NCBI GenBank assembly: GCA_937902985.1
Contig: CALFNG010000030.1
Coordinates: forward strand, 1-51,003
Length of the DNA: 51,003 nucleotides
Direction of reading: 5' to 3'
Source of the DNA: an uncultured Myxococcales bacterium
Lineage (GTDB): Bacteria > Myxococcota_A > Polyangia > Polyangiales > Polyangiaceae
The position numbers were made by a program, and so were the translations under genes. The notes beneath the pieces were generated by a model, which saw only the letters and a list, made by a program, of their open reading frames with translations, had not been told where the DNA came from and searched no databases. Positions 42,760 to 51,003 of the stretch are shown here, in pieces. Position 1 is the stretch's first letter; every line of letters starts with the position of its first letter.

Positions 42760-42940
42760 GTGCGAGCCAGCGGCCGAAGCGCGCGTCGATCTTTTCGGCC
42801 GACTCCGATGGGTACCGCGTGCGAAGCGCCGCCCGCTTAAGGCGAAAGCCCGTACGGATGAGGGCGAGGAGGTTACGCGCGCGATCCTCGGGTGAGGTGC
42901 GCCGAGCCACTTCCAGGTCGTCGCGCTCGAGAGCGTCCAC
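42743..42940 (-). CDS. small partner of the AbiEii-type nucleotidyltransferase
   Basis: A 65-residue acidic/basic helical protein (LERDDLEVARRTSPEDRARN, LLALIRTGFRLKRAALRTRY, PSESAEKIDARFGRWLARDD). The end overlaps the nucleotidyltransferase start, and the length and charge pattern fit small antitoxins or partner proteins found before AbiEii-type genes. The start is uncertain: GTG 42940 has GAAGGA directly beside it, and a GTG further downstream is possible. No known domain is recognised. Confidence 0.55.
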   Translation of the reverse strand: MDALERDDLEVARRTSPEDRARNLLALIRTGFRLKRAALRTRYPSESAEKIDARFGRWLARDDEQ

Positions 42941-42991
42941 GTCCTTCAGTCTAGCAGCTCCGGCGCGCCTTTGATCCTCCGCGGGGGGGAT

Positions 42992-43039
42992 GCTCCCCTC
43001 CCGAGGCCCCCGCACCATGCGGGGAGTCGGGAGGGGAGC
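42992..43039. terminator. strong 48-nt hairpin
   Basis: Outer arms GCTCCCCTCCCGA (42992-43004) and TCGGGAGGGGAGC (43027-43039) are perfect over 13 bp. Inner arms CCCCGCA and TGCGGGG add 7 bp with a CCA loop, the two parts separated by a small GGC/AG bulge. It lies about 35 bases after the stop of the hypothetical gene on the minus strand. It may terminate that gene and insulate the toxin-like module. Confidence 0.6.
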
Positions 43040-43073
43040 GTGTTCACGTGACTACGGCTTCAGTGAAGCGCGC

Positions 43074-43718
43074 CTACGCGAGATGCGTGGGCGTTTGCGG
43101 CGTCACCGAGGTCGCCGGCGGCGTCGCGGGTGCCGGCGGTGCGGCCGGGGTCACCGGCTGCATCGTCGGCGGAACCACCACCGCCACCGGCAGGGCCGGA
43201 GGCGTCGCCGGCGGGGCCGGCGTGGGGGTCGGCGCAGGAGAGGCCGCAATCGCGGGCGCGGTCGTGGGGACCGTGCCTTTGATCTTCGCCTTCTGCTTCG
43301 ATCCCATGGTGTGACGCGCTTCGCGGGTCGCCTTGGCCTTGGCGGCCGCAGCGAGCTTCTCTTCGGGCGTCAAGACGTGCTTTGCGCGCGCCGTGAGCCC
43401 GAACTCCGCGAGCGTGTCGAGTTCACCGGCGAAGGCAGCGAGGAGAGCCTGCTTCACGACCGAGACGAACGTCTTGGTCCTGTCACGCACCGCCTGGTCC
43501 GCCTGGACTGCCACCTGCCAGGTCGCCCTGGTGGTCAGCACGGCTTTGGCCGAGTCGATCCGTGGTTGCAGAGTCGCGACGATGTCCTTCGTCGGTTGCG
43601 TCGCGCCGAGGATCGTCAGATTGGCGAGCCTCGTCGCGTTCTTCGTGAAACCGTCGATCAACGATTGGTCGGCGGTGAGGTTGTCGATGCGATTGGTCTT
43701 CGGTGTGTTGCTTCCCAT
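43074..43718 (-). CDS. conserved-looking hypothetical protein with Pro/Ala/Thr tail
   Basis: A 214-residue protein starting MGSNTPKTNRID; AGG lies six bases upstream. The first 140 residues are helical: QSLIDGFTKNATRLANLTIL, KDIVATLQPRIDSAKAVLTT, RATWQVAVQADQAVRDRTKT and VKQALLAAFAGELDTLAEFG. A basic Ala/Lys-rich helix (EEKLAAAAKAKATREARHTM) and a Pro/Ala/Thr tail follow. I recall similar proteins in Myxococcota and Planctomycetes with the same A-x-A-K-A-x-x-T-R-x-A-R-H-T-M box, but no function. The strong hairpin lies downstream. Confidence 0.75.
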   Translation of the reverse strand: MGSNTPKTNRIDNLTADQSLIDGFTKNATRLANLTILGATQPTKDIVATLQPRIDSAKAVLTTRATWQVAVQADQAVRDRTKTFVSVVKQALLAAFAGELDTLAEFGLTARAKHVLTPEEKLAAAAKAKATREARHTMGSKQKAKIKGTVPTTAPAIAASPAPTPTPAPPATPPALPVAVVVPPTMQPVTPAAPPAPATPPATSVTPQTPTHLA

Positions 43719-43799
43719 GTGTACCTGTCTTTTTCTTCGTGGCGATGAGCGAGACGCCTCCGCGTTGCACGATGCCGCGCGGCTGCGTCTCACCGGGTA

Positions 43800-44246
43800 T
43801 TGCCCGGCGAGCGGGTCGATCTGGCGAAAGAAAGTTCAAAAAAAGCTAGGCCGTCGTCGACTCTCGGGGAAATCTGGGCTGTGACACGGCGATCCACGAC
43901 CTTGGCAAGAGCGCTGGCGAACCTTGGAGAGGGCCATGGCCGGTCTTCGTCATCGCCGTGGCGACCCATGGCGTTCGCCAGGCCCGCCATGGCGATCGGG
44001 GTCACGAACCTTGGCGAGGGCGAGGACGACCTGGGTCTATCGCCATGGTCGATCTATACGATGGCCTTGACGAACCGTGGCGAGGACGACGACGACTTGT
44101 GGCCGTCGCCGTGGTCGATCATCGCGATACCGATCACGAACCGTGGCGAGGACCATGATCGGCCGACATCCCCGCCATGGCCGGCTCACGTCATCGCGTT
44201 GGCCGACCCTCGTCATGGCCATGACGACCCATGGCCATCGCCATGA
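43800..44246 (+). CDS. possible repeat protein over a 66-bp tandem array
   Basis: The frame is open for 148 residues across the whole repeat array. The repeats keep its register (66 bp = 22 codons), giving units such as TNLGEGEDDLGLSPWSIYTM and TNRGEDDDDLWPSPWSIIAI. This supports translation or at least past coding, but the only starts are TTG-like and no ribosome site is visible. No fold is recognised. It is equally possible that this is a non-coding repeat with a chance open frame. Confidence 0.3.
   Translation: MPGERVDLAKESSKKARPSSTLGEIWAVTRRSTTLARALANLGEGHGRSSSSPWRPMAFARPAMAIGVTNLGEGEDDLGLSPWSIYTMALTNRGEDDDDLWPSPWSIIAIPITNRGEDHDRPTSPPWPAHVIALADPRHGHDDPWPSP
43917..44246 (+). repeat. degenerate 66-bp tandem repeat array
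   Basis: Units begin ACGAACC(T/G)TGGCGAGG at 44004, 44070 and 44136, each exactly 66 bases long. A diverged unit follows at 44202, and a longer first unit at 43917-44003 (87 bases) has a 21-base insertion. CCATGG-type palindromes recur in each unit (e.g. CGCCATGGTCGATC). Conservation of the period and register across substitutions shows a true tandem array. Confidence 0.75.
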
Positions 44247-44443
44247 TCGACCAGGGCGCGATGGAAGATCGGCCAGGGCGAGATGGAAGGTCCGTCATCG
44301 CGGGTGCGCGGACTGGCCACGACGATGAGGCAACCCGGGACGCGGCACGGGTAGCCTCGCCCACCCCAGGTTGGATCCCACGGCACCCCCGTCCCTCCGT
44401 GCCATCGAGGAGTTCGAGAAACCGGGAAGGGGGTGAAAGGCGA

Positions 44444-45520
<1,077 letters not shown>

Positions 45521-45537
45521 TCGTGCCACTCCCGGAT

Positions 45538-46872
45538 CTAGTTGGTCAGCGGGTTGCCCGACTTGTCGCACGTGTAAAATACGGAATAGGTCGAGTCCGT
45601 ATTCGTGACGTTGCCGGGCCATGCGCATGTGGGCCTGCAACAATCCTGCATGGATGTCGTCGTGTAACCGGACTTGAACGAGCTATCCGCGGAGGTCCGG
45701 TCCTGGACGTTCGGGCTCGCCGCCGGCAGACCCTGATCGTTGAGCTTGCACCCGGTGACGCGCGTCAGGTTGGCCGGGCACGTCACGCGCTTGGCGAGCA
45801 CGCTCCAGTTCGTGTGGTACTCGCTGTCTGGCAGGTTCGACTCGATGCAGGACGCCTGCGTCGTGGTCTGGGCCGCGCTCGAGGAGCTCAGGATCATGTC
45901 GCACTGCGACTGGACGTAGCTCTCGCATGTCGCCGACCCGATCGATAGCGCGCTGTACCCTCCGCCCGATGCGCACTGGCTGTACCGCGTCGCCTTGACC
46001 CCGCCGGCGTACGTACCCCCCTGGTCGGGAAACTGGCTGTACATCGCGTTCGAGACGCCCGCGCATGCGTTGTTCGCGCCGTAGCCGCCGTCTCCCATGT
46101 AGACGTCGAAGTTCTTCGCCCCACCCGCCTGTGTGTTGAAGGCCTGGACGATCATCGGCTTGGGGATCGGCAGGCCGCTCGCGCCCTGCGGCGTGTCGAA
46201 GACGAGCTGATAGCACTGGCAGCACGTGTTGCTGTTGGTGTCGACGCCCCCGAGATCCGGATCGTGGCCCACGGTCCCGTAGACGAAGGGCGGGTCCGCG
46301 CTGTTCCAGTCCGCCATCGCGGCTTGCTTCATCTCCGAGCTGAAGAGCATCGATCGCGGGCACATGTACCCGTTGCCGCCCGTGCACGCGCTCTGATCCC
46401 CGTTGTTCGCGTTGGGGGGGTTGATCTGGTAATTCGGGCACGCGCCGCAGGACCCGCCGCAGTCGACCCCGGTCTCGGTGCCGTCCTTCTTGCCGTTGAG
46501 ACAGGGCGGGTCCGGCGTGAGGCCGGGCGAGGGGCTCCCATCGGAGCTCGCGTCATGGACCTTTCCGCCGGCGTCGAAGACGGTCGAGCCGGCCTCCGGC
46601 CGAGGCGCCCCCCCTTCGCCCCCCGGGCCCTGCGTCGCTGGATTCGAGGTCGCGTCGGCGCTGTCGCCGTTCGCGAGGCCGCCGCTGTCGCTGCCCGGGT
46701 CGGTCGTCGTGCCGCCGCTTCCGCTCGAGCCTCCGGACGTGTTCCCGGGCAATCCGTCGCCCGGCTGGGTCGCCCCCGTGGAGCACGACGCGACCCCCAC
46801 GCAGATGAAGAGGAGCAGCGTCGACGCGCTGCGTCCAACGAAAGCGACCCCGTGTCCTCCGGCTCGGCGCAT
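45538..46872 (-). CDS. GH45-like endoglucanase, apparently circularly permuted
   Basis: A 444-residue lipoprotein (lipobox Cys30 in VGVASC) with a Gly/Asp tether. Its catalytic region reads in the order: [23 protein letters not shown] (Cys217-Cys220); [20 protein letters not shown] (Asp256); [19 protein letters not shown]; then at the very end [12 protein letters not shown] (Asp410) and [12 protein letters not shown]. In ordinary GH45 enzymes the WDCC-type segment with the catalytic base is the N-terminus and the CPA-x-L-x-x-x-T-G-C segment is the C-terminus. Here that order is rotated, with both catalytic Asp positions kept. GH45 enzymes cut beta-1,4-glucan. First gene of the operon with the expansin; divergent from 47030. 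Confidence 0.8.
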   Translation of the reverse strand: MRRAGGHGVAFVGRSASTLLLFICVGVASCSTGATQPGDGLPGNTSGGSSGSGGTTTDPGSDSGGLANGDSADATSNPATQGPGGEGGAPRPEAGSTVFDAGGKVHDASSDGSPSPGLTPDPPCLNGKKDGTETGVDCGGSCGACPNYQINPPNANNGDQSACTGGNGYMCPRSMLFSSEMKQAAMADWNSADPPFVYGTVGHDPDLGGVDTNSNTCCQCYQLVFDTPQGASGLPIPKPMIVQAFNTQAGGAKNFDVYMGDGGYGANNACAGVSNAMYSQFPDQGGTYAGGVKATRYSQCASGGGYSALSIGSATCESYVQSQCDMILSSSSAAQTTTQASCIESNLPDSEYHTNWSVLAKRVTCPANLTRVTGCKLNDQGLPAASPNVQDRTSADSSFKSGYTTTSMQDCCRPTCAWPGNVTNTDSTYSVFYTCDKSGNPLTN

Positions 46873-47029
46873 GGTGTCATGACCTAGTGGCCCCGGGGGC
46901 TCGAGACGGCTCAAGCAATAAGCTCATTAAAAAGGTGAACCGTCTTCGCGGGCTCGAGGGACCATTGTCACGTGCCGTTCGGTGCGAACCGGCGAGCCGT
47001 CGCCCGGCTGGGGGACATGGAGAAGCGCG

Positions 47030-47902
47030 ATGAATCGATGGGTTGTTTCTTGGGTCGGCTCCGGGACGCTCGGCGCTTGCCTTGCTCTGGCGAGCGCTTG
47101 TTCGAGCAAGGCTCCAACGCAGTTCCTGGGCACGGACGACGAAGGCGGCACGGCGACCTCGTCGAGCGGTACCTCGAACAGCCAGGGCTCGAGCGGGGGC
47201 GGCGGGTCTGGAAGTAGCAACGGCGGGACGACCACGGGCAGCGGTCCAGCGTCGACGGGCTCGTCGAGCGGCTCCCCGTCGGGCTCGTCGAGCGGATCCT
47301 CGAGCGGGAGCACGATGAACCCGACCGGAACCGGCAGCGACGGCGGGACAGCCGCGAGCTGCAGCGCGACGATGGCCGCGGGAGCCATTCCGCTCGCGAC
47401 GAACTTTCTGGAACCGAAGGTCATCGGAAGCGGCGGCTACGCCTATGCCTACAGCGACGCGGCGAAAGGTGGAATGAGCTCTGCCTGCGTGGACACGCTC
47501 GCCCTGTGCGGCGCCGGGATGACGGGCGCGATGTCGACGGACACGTGGGGCGCGGGCATCGGCGTGAACCTGAATCAGGCGATGTCGACGTCCGCCGCCT
47601 CCCCGCCCATCGGGATGATGGCCGTGACCGGCAGCGGCATCAGCTACACCCTGAGCAACCTGCCGTCTCAGGGCGCGCGCATCATCATCGACAACGCCGG
47701 CATGGACTATTGCGCGCCGCTGTCGGCCGCGAGCGGGACCGTCAAGTGGGCCGATTTCAACCTGACCTGCTGGGCGCCGACGCCCTCCGGCGATCTGTCG
47801 GGTGCGCCGACGACGGCGACGCACCTGAACTTTCAGGTCGACGCAGCGACGGCCGCCGCGCCATTCGATTTTTGCGTCACCGCCGCCAGCTTCGCGCCGT
47901 AG
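47030..47902 (+). CDS. secreted lipoprotein with carbohydrate-binding-like beta domain
   Basis: A 290-residue lipoprotein. MNRWVVSWVGSGTLGACLAL, then ASAC, gives the lipobox. GGAG lies seven bases before the ATG. A Ser/Gly tether of about 85 residues leads to a beta-rich domain (GSGGYAYAYSDAAKGGMSSA, GISYTLSNLPSQGARIIIDN, GTVKWADFNLTCWAP and FDFCVTAASF) similar in order to CBM11- or CIA30-like beta-sandwiches found next to cellulases. No catalytic residues are seen. Divergent from the GH45-like/expansin operon with 157 bases between, so shared control is plausible. Confidence 0.7.
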   Translation: MNRWVVSWVGSGTLGACLALASACSSKAPTQFLGTDDEGGTATSSSGTSNSQGSSGGGGSGSSNGGTTTGSGPASTGSSSGSPSGSSSGSSSGSTMNPTGTGSDGGTAASCSATMAAGAIPLATNFLEPKVIGSGGYAYAYSDAAKGGMSSACVDTLALCGAGMTGAMSTDTWGAGIGVNLNQAMSTSAASPPIGMMAVTGSGISYTLSNLPSQGARIIIDNAGMDYCAPLSAASGTVKWADFNLTCWAPTPSGDLSGAPTTATHLNFQVDAATAAAPFDFCVTAASFAP

Positions 47903-47997
47903 CTCGCCCCCCGGCAGCTGTTTGATGAGCCGCGAGGGGCCGCTCGGGGAACGATCCACCGGCAGACTCTCTCCGCCTGCGGAAGGCCGCCCTATCC

Positions 47998-50166
47998 ATG
48001 CGCGCTTCATTGCTCCCGATCACCCGACACGCATGGCTCCTCACGCTCGCGTCCGCCGTGGCGGCCATGGCGGTGGCGGCGAGCTGCGCGAACTCCGGAA
48101 CCAGCCACGACGTGGGGCCCGGCGCCGGTGGCTCCGCGAGCGGCGGCAGCCAGTTCAACAATCCGTCCGCTGACAGCGACGGCGGCGAGTTCACCCTGCC
48201 CTCCCTCGGGGACGGCGGCGGCAACGCGCAGTGCAACGCCACGCACAAGTGCGCCGACTTTCCGTCCTCGCCGATCACGGACCCGCTCGGCAGCCCGCCG
48301 GCCAACGCCGCGACGCTCTTCGGGGCCCCGGGTTCGGGCTCGACGGCCGGAGGGCCTTGCCTCGTCGAACCCTCGGACGGCGCCCTCTACCCGAAGAACT
48401 GGCTGCGTCCCCGCGTCTACTGGACCCGCGGATCGAGCTCGCAGACGATCTTCGAGGTCCGGGTCCACAGCGACGCGCAGATCAACGATCTCGTCGTTTA
48501 CACGACGAACAACTACTACGCGCTCGACCAGTCGCTGTGGGCGGTGATCGCGAAGGGGGAGCTCGACGACGCCGGGGGCCTCTCCGTCGGTCATCTCGTC
48601 GGCGCGTCGCTCACCTTCACGGTGCGCGCGACCGGCCCCGGCGGCGGGACGCCGGCCATCAGCAATTCGGCGAAGATCCTGATCGCGCCCGCCATCGCCG
48701 ACGGCGCGCTCGTGTACTGGACGACGGCGGACTTCGACAACAACGCGACCAACACGACGCTGCAGGGCTTCCATGTCGGCGACGAGGGCACGACCACGGC
48801 GCTCGCCTCGGATCAGGTCGTGCAGAGCGTGCGCGCCGAGCCGGTCGACGGGGGCAACCTCACCCCGACGTTCCAGCGCGTGTTCTGCATCGGGTGCCAT
48901 TCGGCGACGCCCGACGGGCAGTACGTCTCCTTCACCGCCCAGTGGCCGTGGCCGATCGCGCTGGCGAGCATCCAGTCGGGTAGCGCGGGCGCCAGACCCC
49001 CGTGGCTCTCGAACGGCGCGGTGCAGAACCTGAGCCCGGACATCAAGGATCAGTACTCGACGTACTACGCGCCGCCGGCCGTCAATCAGGTCATGCTCGG
49101 CGTCTCCACGTTCTCGCCCGCGCACTACCAGATGGGCGATCGCGTCCTCGTCTCGTCCATCGGCGCCGCGTGGAACTCCATCTCGCTGACCGACCCGGGC
49201 GCCGCCACCGGCGTCGTGTCGCAGCTCGCGTGGTTCAATCTCGAGTGGGACAACGCCGTCACCACCGCCGGCGGCGTCGTCGACGCGGGCTTGCCCGTGG
49301 CGACGCCGTGCAACATGGTGGCCGGCGCGCAGCAAGCGTGCATTCCAGCGCCGCCGTCGACCAACGGCGGCTGGGGCATCGTCCAGCGCGGCGGCGACTC
49401 GAACAGCGCCGGGTCTCCGAGCTGGAGCCACGACGTCGACGGGCAGACGGACTTCATCGCCTACTCCTCGACGAACGCCGGCACCAAGGACGGGCGGATG
49501 GACTGCTCGACCTCGAAGGACTGCCGATCCGACGTCTACGTCGTCCCCTACGGCGGACGCTCCGGCAGCGCGGGCGGCGTCGGAGGCACGGCGAAGGCGC
49601 TGCCCGGCGCCTCGGATGCACAGTACAACGAGTACTATCCGGCCTGGTCGCCGGACGACAAGTTCATCGCCTACAACCGCGTGCCGGCCGGCACGAGCAT
49701 GTACGACCAGCCCAAGGCCGAGGTCTACGTGGTCCCGTTCGCCGGCGGTCAAGGAGGGACCCCGGTCGCCGTGACCGAGCCGTTCCCGCCCCCCGCGTGC
49801 ACCAACCCGTACCCGGCGGGTGTCGAGAACACGCTCCCGAAGTGGGCGCCGAACCCGCTCCTCCCGGGCGCGGACGGCGGCGGCGTCCCTCTGCCGCAGG
49901 TGGACGCCGACGGGAACACGTTCTACTGGCTGACGTTCTCGTCGATCCGGAGCCCCCTCGCGGAGCTCAACGCGACCACGAACAAGCCCAAGCAGCAGCT
50001 CTACGTCGTGGGCGTCGTCGTCGACAAGGGCGGCGGCATCCACCCATATGCGCCCATCTATCTCTGGAATCAGAGCTACAAGGTGAACAACCTCATTCCG
50101 GCCTGGGGTGAGTTCTCGGTACCCGCCGGCCAGGTTCCGCCGCCTCCGCCCCCTCCGCCGAAGTAG
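47998..50166 (+). CDS. TolB-like beta-propeller lipoprotein with CIGCH motif
   Basis: A 722-residue exported protein (AMAVAASC lipobox, Gly/Ser tether). The N-terminal part is Ig-like (RPRVYWTRGSSSQTIFEVRV). A c-type heme motif CIGCH sits in RVFCIGCHSATPDGQYVSFT. Propeller blades of the TolB type follow (GSPSWSHDVDGQTDFIAYSS, EYYPAWSPDDKFIAYNRVPA, AEVYVVPFAGGQ). The C-terminus is a Pro run. The combination F/C-x-G-C-H-S-A-T-P-D-G with WD40-like blades recurs in myxobacterial surface proteins. Role is unknown. It may belong to the same surface complex as the divergently encoded glycan-active proteins; that is inference. Confidence 0.8.
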   Translation: MRASLLPITRHAWLLTLASAVAAMAVAASCANSGTSHDVGPGAGGSASGGSQFNNPSADSDGGEFTLPSLGDGGGNAQCNATHKCADFPSSPITDPLGSPPANAATLFGAPGSGSTAGGPCLVEPSDGALYPKNWLRPRVYWTRGSSSQTIFEVRVHSDAQINDLVVYTTNNYYALDQSLWAVIAKGELDDAGGLSVGHLVGASLTFTVRATGPGGGTPAISNSAKILIAPAIADGALVYWTTADFDNNATNTTLQGFHVGDEGTTTALASDQVVQSVRAEPVDGGNLTPTFQRVFCIGCHSATPDGQYVSFTAQWPWPIALASIQSGSAGARPPWLSNGAVQNLSPDIKDQYSTYYAPPAVNQVMLGVSTFSPAHYQMGDRVLVSSIGAAWNSISLTDPGAATGVVSQLAWFNLEWDNAVTTAGGVVDAGLPVATPCNMVAGAQQACIPAPPSTNGGWGIVQRGGDSNSAGSPSWSHDVDGQTDFIAYSSTNAGTKDGRMDCSTSKDCRSDVYVVPYGGRSGSAGGVGGTAKALPGASDAQYNEYYPAWSPDDKFIAYNRVPAGTSMYDQPKAEVYVVPFAGGQGGTPVAVTEPFPPPACTNPYPAGVENTLPKWAPNPLLPGADGGGVPLPQVDADGNTFYWLTFSSIRSPLAELNATTNKPKQQLYVVGVVVDKGGGIHPYAPIYLWNQSYKVNNLIPAWGEFSVPAGQVPPPPPPPPK

Positions 50167-50191
50167 TAGGGGGCGGCGCGGGAGGCGGGCA

Positions 50192-50710
50192 GCTAAACGT
50201 CGTGTTGCGAACGGCGAGCGCCTGCGGCGGCCTGAAGCGCACTGTCCTGTCGTGGTCGGCGATGCCTGGGCGACCTTCGCCTCGATCGAGGAAGCGCCGC
50301 GCAACGGCAGGGCTACGCCGGAGCCGCTTCGCCGAATCGCTTGCAGCGGGCTGGTCTCGATCGTGCACGATCTGGGCGGGACCATGGCCCCCACGAGTTC
50401 CTTTGATCGACTCCGTAGCATCTGCGCCGACGTCGGCTTCGATTTGGAGCGGTCTCGTCCTTCGATCCTCGGTCGGATGCGTCTCCTGGCTGAGACCACG
50501 GAGACCGTGAATGACTGTGAGCGTGCCGTCCGCATCGCCAACAAGGTCTTCCGCTACTACGAGGTCTCGAAGCCCCTCGAGCGCTTCACTGCGCTCGAGC
50601 GACGGATCGTCGTGATAGGCACTATCTTCTCAGACATCGGCAAGTCAGGTCCCGCCGGAGCGGCTCTAGGCGATCGCGAGGGCGCGCAGCGTTTCGATCG
50701 CAAACAGAAT
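50192..50710 (+). pseudogene. 3'-truncated gene of unknown function
   Basis: A frame open from about 50192 through the window end carries good protein character up to about 50700: CPVVVGDAWATFASIEE, CSGLVSIVHDLGG, FDLERSRPSILGRMRLLAET, AVRIANKVFRYYEVSKPLER and IVVIGTIFSDIGKSGPAGA. The S-D-I-G-K helix resembles an HD-type phosphohydrolase metal segment, but this is uncertain. Beyond 50710 the frame is antisense to a transposase, so the gene is cut by an insertion or fusion. No start with a ribosome site is obvious; GTG 50251 is one candidate. Confidence 0.45.
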
Positions 50711-50728
50711 CGCGACAATGCGCAGCCT

Positions 50729-51003
50729 TTACTCGGTGTGCTGCTCGCCGGTCAGGCTCGAGTCACTCGGCTCGTGGATATGCGTCTCGACCACGGTGCA
50801 GTCGGTGCGTGTCTTTCGGCCCGTCTCGATCTTCTTGTCCTGCGCGTACGCCACCAGCCGCTGATTGATCTTCTCCCAGGTGATCGCCTTCACCCGCTTG
50901 ATGTTCCTCTGCAGCGTCGACTTCTTGGGAGGCGACGCCGAGCTAGCACTACTCAGCCGGATCCCGTCCACGCGCGGGCGCACGTATCTGGTGGGGTGAC
51001 GAA
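50729..51003 (-). mobile_element. ISNCY/IS5-like transposase fragment (continues past window edge)
   Basis: The frame enters from the right edge and reads TLQRNIKRVKAITWEKINQR, LVAYAQDKKIETGRKTRTDC and TVVETHIHEPSDSSLTGEQH, then stops. The R-T-D-C/S-T-V-V-E-x-x-I-H-x-P-x-D-S-S-L segment is the hallmark of one group of transposases, with the first catalytic Asp in D-C-T-V. The expected L-W-D continuation after DSSL is lost, so the element is truncated on this side. Terminal repeats cannot be judged from here. Confidence 0.75.

Noticed and set aside
46440-46500. [10 protein letters not shown] near the GH45-like domain as a displaced catalytic WDCC segment
   Set aside because: It belongs to the common [17 protein letters not shown] lipoprotein tether motif, lacks the W-D-C-C-x-P-x-C pattern and precedes the domain by a linker.
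48007-50544. 845-codon open frame antisense to the beta-propeller gene
   Set aside because: Arg-rich shadow frame with no motif; the plus-strand gene has signal peptide, repeats and sensible ends.

Overview
The window is about 51 kb of GC-rich chromosomal DNA. It looks like a myxobacterium (Myxococcota, probably Polyangia). The grounds are: many secreted lipoproteins with Ser/Gly-rich linkers after the lipobox Cys; several Ser/Thr kinases in the eukaryotic-like PknB style; FHA proteins, including an FHA-headed sigma-54 activator; CxxCH-bearing surface proteins; and a GH45-like cellulase next to an expansin. This assignment is inference from gene style; no rRNA marker is present. I saw no rRNA, tRNA or CRISPR array.

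Layout. 0-3 kb: end of an MBL-fold hydrolase, a small Cys-rich protein, a lipoprotein and zwf. 3-9.6 kb: a damaged CAP-domain gene divergent from an overlapping kinase / cytochrome c lipoprotein / beta-barrel operon, then two coupled tiny genes (the second a DnaJ-like zinc finger) and a lipoprotein. 9.6-17 kb: a gene graveyard (formamidase, methyltransferase, kinase N-lobe, ICMT and a GFA-like tail) mixed with intact genes for an alpha/beta hydrolase, a beta-helix lipoprotein, a GAF-HisKA protein, a heme-oxygenase-like diiron protein and a DUF4336-like protein. 17-21 kb: the classic SNF2 helicase / SWIM zinc-finger pair. 21-24 kb: poor in genes, with an IS3 remnant, an FHA protein and a nuclease-like fragment.

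24-33.6 kb is the most coherent accessory block. Five tightly coupled genes encode a lipoprotein, a type I periplasmic-binding-like lipoprotein, a trypsin-like protease, a TPR/PEGA membrane protein and an FHA-sigma54 activator. Downstream lies a good -24/-12 promoter driving a secreted lipoprotein, followed by a Ser/Thr kinase. I read this as a candidate envelope-sensing pathway: surface sensing, kinase phosphorylation, FHA recognition, sigma-54 output.

33.7-44.3 kb: a TPR membrane protein, SDR and HEPN scraps, an NHL beta-propeller, a MazEF-like module with a degenerate toxin, a large D-2-hydroxyglutarate dehydrogenase (YdiJ-like), an AbiEii-type nucleotidyltransferase pair, a strong 48-nt hairpin, a hypothetical protein and a 66-bp (22-residue) tandem repeat. 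44.4-50.2 kb: a polysaccharide-active surface locus. It holds an expansin and a GH45-like endoglucanase in one operon, divergent from two secreted lipoproteins. The GH45-like protein appears circularly permuted: the segment with the usual N-terminal WDCC-type motif lies at its C-terminus, and both catalytic Asp positions are kept. The right edge holds a broken gene and a transposase fragment.
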